Shown here: positions 1-5,125 of the stretch, piece by piece
Layout: every line of letters begins with the position of its first letter
Numbering within the stretch: the first letter of the stretch is position 1
Assembly: GCA_964529445.1 (NCBI GenBank)
Contig: CAZGWJ010000086.1
Location: 1 to 11,280 of the forward strand
Direction of reading: 5' to 3'
Source: CAZGWJ01 sp964529445
GTDB taxonomy: Bacteria; Oederibacteriota; Muellerivitia; Muellerivitales; Muellerivitaceae
Length of the DNA stretch: 11,280 nt
Program-made: the position numbers and the translations under genes
The notes under the pieces: generated by a model
Seen by the model: only the letters and a program-made list of their open reading frames with translations
Told to the model about the DNA's origin: nothing
The model's database searches: none

Positions 1-584
1 AGATCGAGGTCTCGGAGGGGCGTGGATACTCATCGGCCGAGAGAAACAAGCGGGAGGGGCAGCCCATCGGGGTGATCCCCCTGGATTCAGTGTTCACGCC
101 CGTCACCCAGGTGAAAGGAACCGTGGAGGCCGCCCGCATCGGGCAGATGACCGATTATGACAAGCTCATCATCGAGATCTGGACGGATGGTCGCATCCGA
201 CCCGAGGATGCCTTGGCGCAGGCCGCCAAGATCCTGCGGGATTCCCTCCAGATCTTCATCAATTTTGAGGAGGAGCCCGCTCAGCCCGAGGATGCCATCA
301 GCGAGGAAGAGGAGCGCATGCGCGAACTCCTCACCGAGAGCGTCGAGGAATTGGAGCTGTCCGTACGGTCGGCCAACTGCCTCAAGACCGCTAACATCAA
401 GACCATCGGGGATCTTGTCCGCAAGAGCGAATCCGATATGCTCAAGTACAAGAATTTCGGGCGCAAATCCCTCAACGAGATCAAGGAGATCCTTAAGGGG
501 ATGGGGCTGTCCTTTGGGATGGATGTCGAGGCCATCATGAGCAAGGGGCGTCCCGGCCTACCCGTCGTCGAGAACAAGATCTGA
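1..584 (+). CDS. rpoA: DNA-directed RNA polymerase subunit alpha, 3' part
   Basis: The alpha subunit of RNA polymerase scaffolds assembly of beta and beta' and contacts UP elements and activators through its C-terminal domain. The 5' part is outside the window. The first complete codon is at position 3, leaving 193 residues of a protein that is usually about 310-340 long. What remains is the end of the N-terminal dimerisation domain (TDYDKLIIEIWTDG, then PEDALAQAAKIL), an acidic linker, and the helix-hairpin-helix C-terminal domain (LELSVRSANCLK, IKTIGDLV, YKNFGRKSLNEIKEIL). These are textbook rpoA motifs. rplQ follows after 28 nt, the usual order at the end of the alpha operon (rpsM-rpsK-rpsD-rpoA-rplQ). 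Identity is not in doubt. Confidence 0.98.
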   Translation, partial: IEVSEGRGYSSAERNKREGQPIGVIPLDSVFTPVTQVKGTVEAARIGQMTDYDKLIIEIWTDGRIRPEDALAQAAKILRDSLQIFINFEEEPAQPEDAISEEEERMRELLTESVEELELSVRSANCLKTANIKTIGDLVRKSESDMLKYKNFGRKSLNEIKEILKGMGLSFGMDVEAIMSKGRPGLPVVENKI

Positions 585-612
585 CCGGGCTTCCCGGCAC
601 CAGGAGAGAAGC

Positions 613-1116
613 ATGAGACACGGAAATTATCGCGGACATCTGGGTGTTCATCCAGGTCATCGGCGCGCCCTGATCCGCAACATGGTGACCTCCCTCTTCA
701 AGCACGAGTACGTGCGGACTACCCGGGCCCGTGCCCGGGAAGTGCGCCGCTATGCCGAGAAGATGATCACCAAGGCGAAGAAGGAGACGCTGGCCTCCAA
801 GCGCGAGGTGCTGGGTTTCGTGAGGGAGAGGGACGTGGTCGCCAAGCTCTTCAAGACCCTCATCTACCGGTATTCGAACCGACAGGGCGGTTATACCCGC
901 GTCCTGAAACTCGGGCCGAGGCCCGGGGACGGAGCCGACATGGTTCTTCTGGAGTTGGTGGACCGGCCGGTCGAGGCCGAACCGTCGGGGAAGAAGCCGG
1001 CCAAGGATTCCAAGGAAGCCTCTGTCGGCCCGAAGGAAAAGGGACCGGAGAAGGGGAAGGACAAGACCTCCAAAGACGGTAAAAAGAAGGAGAAGGCCGC
1101 TTCCGCTTCCGCCTGA
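613..1116 (+). CDS. rplQ: 50S ribosomal protein L17 with Lys-rich C-terminal tail
   Basis: L17 is a large-subunit protein near the peptide exit tunnel. The start MRHGNYRGHLG, the segments LIRNMVTSLFKHE, TTRARAREVRRYAEKMI and GGYTRVLKLGPRPGDGADM, and its place after rpoA identify it. The ATG at 613 has an AGGAG at 602-606 with 6 nt spacing. The conserved fold ends near residue 118 (LLELVDRP). Residues 120-167 form a low-complexity tail rich in Lys, Glu, Ser and Ala that core L17 proteins lack; tails of this kind occur in several lineages and are probably disordered. It is the last gene of the operon, followed by a strong terminator. Confidence 0.97.
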   Translation: MRHGNYRGHLGVHPGHRRALIRNMVTSLFKHEYVRTTRARAREVRRYAEKMITKAKKETLASKREVLGFVRERDVVAKLFKTLIYRYSNRQGGYTRVLKLGPRPGDGADMVLLELVDRPVEAEPSGKKPAKDSKEASVGPKEKGPEKGKDKTSKDGKKKEKAASASA

Positions 1117-1144
1117 TAACTGTCATCCCGTTTGTGAAAATCAG

Positions 1145-1183
1145 GAAAGGCCCGGGATCATCCCCGGGCCTTTCTCTTTCCTT
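1145..1183 (+). terminator. Rho-independent terminator of the rpoA-rplQ operon
   Basis: A perfect 12-bp stem (1145-1156, GAAAGGCCCGGG, with 1163-1174) closes a 6-nt loop and runs into a T-rich tract (TTTCTCTTTCCTT, 1171-1183). It lies 28 nt after the rplQ stop. The tract's last bases are also the first bases of the next gene's -35 box, so one transcription unit ends where the next promoter begins. Confidence 0.92.
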
Positions 1184-1210
1184 GACCCCCCCCCCTTCGG
1201 GTCCTAAAAT
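1182..1210 (+). promoter_or_regulatory. Sigma70-type promoter with poly-C spacer
   Basis: TTGACC (1182-1187), a 17-nt spacer and TAAAAT (1205-1210) make a near-consensus housekeeping promoter. A run of ten C (1186-1195) begins in the -35 box and fills half the spacer. Start of transcription is expected near 1217, giving a leader of about 80 nt before the ATG at 1298. The leader holds a perfect palindrome, TTCCGCGGAA (1240-1249), of unknown meaning. The promoter would drive the membrane-protein gene and the first M48 peptidase. Confidence 0.75.
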
Positions 1211-1297
1211 AATGAATCTTGACGCATCAGGACCCACTGTTCCGCGGAAACGATGACGCGCGTTGCTGAGGGTGAATAAACCAGAGGGCATACCCAG

Positions 1298-1819
1298 ATG
1301 AACAAAAAGATCTTCCGCCGTCTTTCCATCCTCTTCCTGGCCCTGGCCGTCGCGGTTCCGGCTTTCGGCGCGCCCGCCTCCACCACGGGACTCTCCGGCA
1401 GTTTGGAGTCGTCCCGGGGGACCCATTTCTACAAGGATCCCACCAAGGCGCTCATGGTCGCCGTGTTTCCGGGGTTTCTCATCCATGGTTACGGCCATCT
1501 CTACGCAAAGGACCATCTCACCGGGACGGCCCTGCTGGGCGGCGAGATTCTTTCACTGGCAGCCATTGGCATGGGCGCCATGATGAAATCGGACCCCGAA
1601 CAGTACCAGGGCGGCATCTTCGGTACGGCCAACGATGTCGTCGAACGCACCGGGCGGCGCATGATAATCTACGGGGGGATCGGGTTCGCCGTGACCTGGT
1701 TTGCCGACATCCTGCATGCCCCGACCGCCGCCAAGGATTACAACGACCGTTGGAACCTTTCACCGGTGGCTTCCCTGAACAACGGAGTTCCCACCCTCGC
1801 CCTAGCCTGCCGCTTCTGA
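1298..1819 (+). CDS. Small exported membrane protein, function unknown
   Basis: The protein has 173 residues. The N-terminus is a signal peptide or anchor (MNKKIFRRLS, a hydrophobic run 11-24, then AFGA as a possible signal-peptidase I site near residue 25). Two further hydrophobic regions lie at about 50-67 and 76-95, and another at about 122-138. The FPGFLIHGYGHLY and LTGTALLGGE segments resemble the PG-G--Y / G--LLG pattern of small DUF5683-like or TM2-like envelope proteins; I see the likeness but cannot assign the family. The ATG at 1298 has GAGGG at 1284-1288. The stop is 1 nt before the next ATG, so it is almost certainly cotranscribed and translationally coupled with the M48 lipoprotein gene, which suggests a shared envelope role. 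No catalytic motif is visible. Confidence 0.85.
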   Translation: MNKKIFRRLSILFLALAVAVPAFGAPASTTGLSGSLESSRGTHFYKDPTKALMVAVFPGFLIHGYGHLYAKDHLTGTALLGGEILSLAAIGMGAMMKSDPEQYQGGIFGTANDVVERTGRRMIIYGGIGFAVTWFADILHAPTAAKDYNDRWNLSPVASLNNGVPTLALACRF

Positions 1820-1820
1820 T

Positions 1821-2618
1821 ATGCGAACCCGGCCGGGGTTATTTCTCTTCGTTCTATTGATCGTCAACTTGTCTGCTTGCGCCACCACGCGGCGCGACAC
1901 CGCCCGCTGGGTGATCCTGCCGACGGCTTACGAGGTCAGCATCGGGCAGTCCATGGCGGAATCCATCGGTCAGCAATACAAGCCCCTAAACGACGCGAAG
2001 ATCACCGCCTATGTCCGGTCCTTGGGCGCCCAGGTGGCCTCCGTCTGCGACCGGAAGGACATCGAATACCATTTCGGCGTGGTGGAGGACCCTCAGGTCA
2101 ACGCCTTCGCGGCTCCCGGCGGGTACGTGTACGTGACGACGGGACTTCTGAGGGCTGCCGAGAACGAGGCCGAAGTCGTCATGGTTCTCGGGCATGAGGT
2201 CGGGCACATCGTGGCCCGGCACAGCGCCCAGCGCATCCAGACCCAATACGGTCTCCAGCTCGCGGCCCAGGCGGCGAAACTCGACCGGCGAAGCGCCCTG
2301 ATGCAGAACGTGGTCGGATTGGGCATGAACCTGGCCCTCCAGGGGTACAGCCGCGAGAACGAGTATGAGGCCGACCATCTTGGCGCCATTTATACCTGCC
2401 GTCTCGGCTACGATCCGAAAGCCGCAGTGACCTTTTTCGCGAAGCTGATCCGCCTGCAGAAGGCCGAACCCTCCGTGATGGAGATCTGGTTCTCCTCGCA
2501 TCCCGCCACAGGGAGCCGCATCGACGAGTTCGTGAGGACCCGCGGTGAACTGCCCTGCACGACCGGGAAGACCAACGCGGCCCAGTATCTATCCGCCGTC
2601 GCCGCCCTCAAGAAGTAG
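1821..2618 (+). CDS. M48 family metallopeptidase lipoprotein (LoiP/BepA-like), copy 1
   Basis: This is a predicted zinc metalloprotease of 265 residues anchored in the envelope by a lipid. Residues 1-19 are a lipoprotein signal ending in the lipobox LSAC, so Cys20 would be lipidated. Ala at +2 would favour the outer membrane by the E. coli rule, which may not apply here. The catalytic motif HEVGH gives zinc ligands H125 and H129 and general base E126. E181 of ENEYEAD (ExxxD) is the expected third ligand. The AAPGGYVYVTTGLL segment is typical of the soluble periplasmic M48 subgroup, whose E. coli members LoiP and BepA take part in outer-membrane quality control. Three other cysteines (SVCDR, CRLGYDP, LPC) are shared with copy 2. 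It lies 1 nt after the membrane-protein gene. The peptidase call is firm; the substrate is unknown. Confidence 0.95.
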   Translation: MRTRPGLFLFVLLIVNLSACATTRRDTARWVILPTAYEVSIGQSMAESIGQQYKPLNDAKITAYVRSLGAQVASVCDRKDIEYHFGVVEDPQVNAFAAPGGYVYVTTGLLRAAENEAEVVMVLGHEVGHIVARHSAQRIQTQYGLQLAAQAAKLDRRSALMQNVVGLGMNLALQGYSRENEYEADHLGAIYTCRLGYDPKAAVTFFAKLIRLQKAEPSVMEIWFSSHPATGSRIDEFVRTRGELPCTTGKTNAAQYLSAVAALKK

Positions 2619-2669
2619 CCCTCCTTTCCTCGGTTTCCCAACCCTCTCGCCCGTTCCTTCCGCGTGTCC

Positions 2670-2675
2670 TATAAT
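2670..2675 (+). promoter_or_regulatory. TATAAT -10 box of a probable leaderless transcript (M48 copy 2)
   Basis: A perfect TATAAT sits exactly 6 nt before the ATG at 2682, so transcription would start at or next to the A of the start codon. No Shine-Dalgarno sequence precedes that ATG. No good -35 box is seen 16-18 nt upstream (TCGCCC at 17 nt). The TANNNT-N6-ATG layout is known from leaderless genes in several phyla. The same layout occurs before the 3555 gene. Confidence 0.6.
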
Positions 2676-2681
2676 GAACTC

Positions 2682-3482
2682 ATGGATCGGATCCGAACTC
2701 TCCTGCTCCTGGCGATCATCTTTTCCCTCCTTCCGGGTTGCGCCGCCACGCGACGCGATACCCACAAGTGGGTCTTTCTTCCGTCCGCCTTCGAGGTGAG
2801 CGTCGGTCAATCCGTGGCATCCGGCATCCAGCGGCAGTTCAAACCCCTCGACGACCGTGAAATCGTCACCTACGTCCAGTCCCTGGGTTATCGGATCGCC
2901 TCGGTCTGCGACCGCCAGGACCTCGACTATCATTTCGAGGTCCTGGATTCGCCACAAGTGAACGCCATGGCGGCCCCCGGCGGCTTCGTCTATGTGACGA
3001 CGGGACTCCTGGCCGCGGCCGAGAACGAGGCGGAGGTCGTGATTGTCCTTGGGCACGAGATCGGACACATCGCGGCACGTCACGGGGCCCAGCGCATCCA
3101 GACGGCCTTCGGCTTGTCGCTGGCGGCCGACCTGATCAGCATGGACCGCAAGAGCACCCTCTTCCAGGGTATCGCTGCATTGGGCGTGAACCTGGCCTTG
3201 AACGGGTACAGCCGGGAGAACGAGTACGAAGCCGACCACTTGGGAATGGTCTACGCCTGCCGTCTTGGATACGATCCCCGGGCGGCCGTTACCTTCTTCG
3301 AGAAACTGAAGAAGATTGAGAAACGAACTCCCTCCGATGTGGAGATCTGGTTCTCCACGCATCCGGCCACCCAGAACCGGGTCGCCGAATTCGGGAAGAT
3401 GAGGGAACAACTGCCCTGTCGGACGGGCAAGACGGAAGCCAAGCGATACCAGCAGGTCATGGCCTCCCTAAAGGCCCATTAG
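2682..3482 (+). CDS. M48 family metallopeptidase lipoprotein (LoiP/BepA-like), copy 2
   Basis: This is a tandem paralogue of the upstream gene. An in-frame GTG at 2664 would give a longer protein. I prefer the ATG at 2682 for two reasons: it gives a clean signal (MDRIRTLLLL... LPGC) with the lipobox Cys at residue 20, as in copy 1, and it lies just after a TATAAT. With this start (266 residues) the mature parts align without gaps, at roughly 60-65% identity by eye. The zinc site falls at the same numbers: HEIGH with H125, E126 and H129, and E181 of ENEYEAD. The three extra cysteines are also kept. The role is presumably proteolytic quality control at the periplasmic face of an envelope membrane. 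Separation from copy 1 by 63 nt with its own -10 box suggests independent expression. Confidence 0.94.
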   Translation: MDRIRTLLLLAIIFSLLPGCAATRRDTHKWVFLPSAFEVSVGQSVASGIQRQFKPLDDREIVTYVQSLGYRIASVCDRQDLDYHFEVLDSPQVNAMAAPGGFVYVTTGLLAAAENEAEVVIVLGHEIGHIAARHGAQRIQTAFGLSLAADLISMDRKSTLFQGIAALGVNLALNGYSRENEYEADHLGMVYACRLGYDPRAAVTFFEKLKKIEKRTPSDVEIWFSTHPATQNRVAEFGKMREQLPCRTGKTEAKRYQQVMASLKAH

Positions 3483-3542
3483 GGTCCGGCGGTTCCGTCC
3501 GGAAGGGGCCGCTTCCACGTCGCCACCCGCCTTCGTTGCGCC

Positions 3543-3548
3543 TATAAT
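3543..3548 (+). promoter_or_regulatory. TATAAT -10 box of a probable leaderless transcript (cls)
   Basis: A perfect TATAAT lies exactly 6 nt before the ATG at 3555, the same spacing as at 2670-2682. The only purine-rich stretch, AGGA at 3550-3553, is 1 nt from the ATG and too close to act as a ribosome binding site. No clear -35 box is visible 16-18 nt upstream. I see no intrinsic terminator in the 60 nt between the upstream stop and this box, so read-through from the M48 gene is also possible. Confidence 0.6.
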
Positions 3549-3554
3549 CAGGAC

Positions 3555-4994
3555 ATGAACTTCCCGTCCTTTGCGATCCAGCTCGAGGCGCTTCTCTTCC
3601 TCTTCATGGCCCTGTCCGCATTGCATGCCCTCCTGAACAAGAGGGATTCCCGGGCGGCGCTCATGTGGGTCGTTGGTTGTTTCCTGTTTTCGGGTGTCGG
3701 CGCTCTCCTCTACTGGCTTCTCGGGGTCAACCGGGTTCGCACTCGGGCCCGGGAGTTCAGGAGCCGAGGATATTGGCGCCAGGAACGGGAAAATCGGCGA
3801 CATCGGGAACAGCACATCCTTCCGCGCCGTCACCGGGCCCGTCGCGCGTTAGCCGCCCTCATCCCGATGAGCGAACGCGTGACGAGACGGCCACTGATGA
3901 TAGGGAACCGCATCCGGATCTTGCGCAACGGCGAGGATGCTTACCCGCAGATGATCGATTCCATCCGCAACGCAAAGACCTTCGTGTTCCTGGCCACCTA
4001 TCTCTTCGACGACGACGGCATCGGTCGTGAGTTCGTGGAGGCCCTCCGGGCCGCCCGGGACCGCGGCGTGACGGTCCGGGTGCTCGTGGATGGCCTGGGC
4101 GGGGCGCAAGCCGTCGGCGGGATCGGCCGGCGCCTGAAGAAGGCGAAGCTCCCCTTTGCGTGGTTCCTGCCCATACGGCCCCTTCCCAGCGGTCTTCATC
4201 TCAACCTTCGAAACCACCGGAAGATTCTCGTGGTGGACGGCCGTGTCGGGTTCACGGGCGGCATGAACATCGGGGACCGTCACCTCGTGGATCTCCCGCC
4301 GACTGCTGACCGGGTGCAGGACCTGCATTTCCGGTTCGAAGGCCCCATCCTGGACGAGTTCCAGGAAGTCTTCATCGAGGACTGGCATTTCGCGACAGGT
4401 GAGATCATGGATCTGGACCCCTATCCGGTCGGCCGCCTTCCCGGTCGGGCCGTTTGCCGCGCCCTCGCCGACGGTCCCAACGAGGATTTCGAGAAGCTCA
4501 CCTGGATCCTTTTAGGTGTCCTGTCCTGGGCGAGGAAAAGCGTGCGCATCATGACGCCCTACTTCGTTCCCACGCGCGAACTGGTGGCGGCGTTGAATAC
4601 AGCCGCGTTGAGGGGAGTTCGGGTCGAGATCATTCTTCCGTCCCGCAACAACCACCGGGCCGTGGACTGGGCATCCCGGGCCTGTCTCTGGGAGATGCTC
4701 CAGAAGGGCGTGAAGTTCTATGAGCAACCGTCGCCCTTCAACCACAGCAAGCTCCTGGTGGCGGACGGTCTCTACACCCTCGTGGGTTCGGCGAACATGG
4801 ACAACCGCTCGTTGAGGCTCAATTTCGAGTTCAACGTCGAGGTGTACGAGCCGGGGTTCGCTGGACGCCTGGATTCGCACTTTGCATCGGTTAAGCGGCG
4901 CTCCCGGATACTGACCCTGGCCGAGATGGATGGCCAGCCGCTCTGGATCCGCGTACGCAACCGCTTGGCCAAGTTGTTCTCGCCGTTCCTTTGA
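3555..4994 (+). CDS. cls: Cardiolipin synthase-type phospholipase D family protein
   Basis: Bacterial Cls condenses two phosphatidylglycerols, or PG with another phospholipid, into cardiolipin at the inner membrane. The 479 residues match the usual ClsA length of about 480. Two N-terminal transmembrane helices (about 7-27 and 34-57) are followed by a basic stretch. The two HKD motifs of the phospholipase D superfamily are intact: H221-x-K223-x4-D228 (NHRKILVVDG) and H397-x-K399-x4-D404 (NHSKLLVADG). Each has its downstream Gly-Gly-Asn or Gly-Ser-Ala-Asn element (FTGGMNIGD, LVGSANMDNRS). TPYFVPT near the middle is also typical of Cls. Other PLD-family phosphatidyltransferases are possible, but the architecture fits Cls best. 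The gene sits between envelope protease genes and a secreted glycosidase, with no obvious functional link to the latter. Confidence 0.93.
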   Translation: MNFPSFAIQLEALLFLFMALSALHALLNKRDSRAALMWVVGCFLFSGVGALLYWLLGVNRVRTRAREFRSRGYWRQERENRRHREQHILPRRHRARRALAALIPMSERVTRRPLMIGNRIRILRNGEDAYPQMIDSIRNAKTFVFLATYLFDDDGIGREFVEALRAARDRGVTVRVLVDGLGGAQAVGGIGRRLKKAKLPFAWFLPIRPLPSGLHLNLRNHRKILVVDGRVGFTGGMNIGDRHLVDLPPTADRVQDLHFRFEGPILDEFQEVFIEDWHFATGEIMDLDPYPVGRLPGRAVCRALADGPNEDFEKLTWILLGVLSWARKSVRIMTPYFVPTRELVAALNTAALRGVRVEIILPSRNNHRAVDWASRACLWEMLQKGVKFYEQPSPFNHSKLLVADGLYTLVGSANMDNRSLRLNFEFNVEVYEPGFAGRLDSHFASVKRRSRILTLAEMDGQPLWIRVRNRLAKLFSPFL

Positions 4995-5125
4995 CGGAGG
5001 ACGTGCGTGTTGCGTCGACCCCGGGGACGCGGAGCGACGGTGGAGACATCCCCGAACACTCGGTTCCTCTTCAGCTCGAAGCGACAGGGAGCCAACGTGA
5101 AGCGGTCAATAACAAGGAGGAGCGG

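Noticed and set aside
1240..1249. Perfect palindrome TTCCGCGGAA in the leader of the 1298 gene
   Set aside because: A 10-nt palindrome is easily found by chance in GC-rich DNA, and no second copy was seen near other promoters.
2664..2681. GTG start six codons upstream for M48 copy 2
   Set aside because: It spans the TATAAT box, has no ribosome binding site and breaks the matched lipobox position seen with the ATG at 2682.
4991..5125. N-terminal extension of the GH67 frame by 45 codons
   Set aside because: It would begin with TTG at the cls stop without a ribosome binding site and bury the signal peptide. The ATG at 5126 has AAGGAGG and a proper signal sequence. I saw no clear promoter or terminator in this 131-nt gap.
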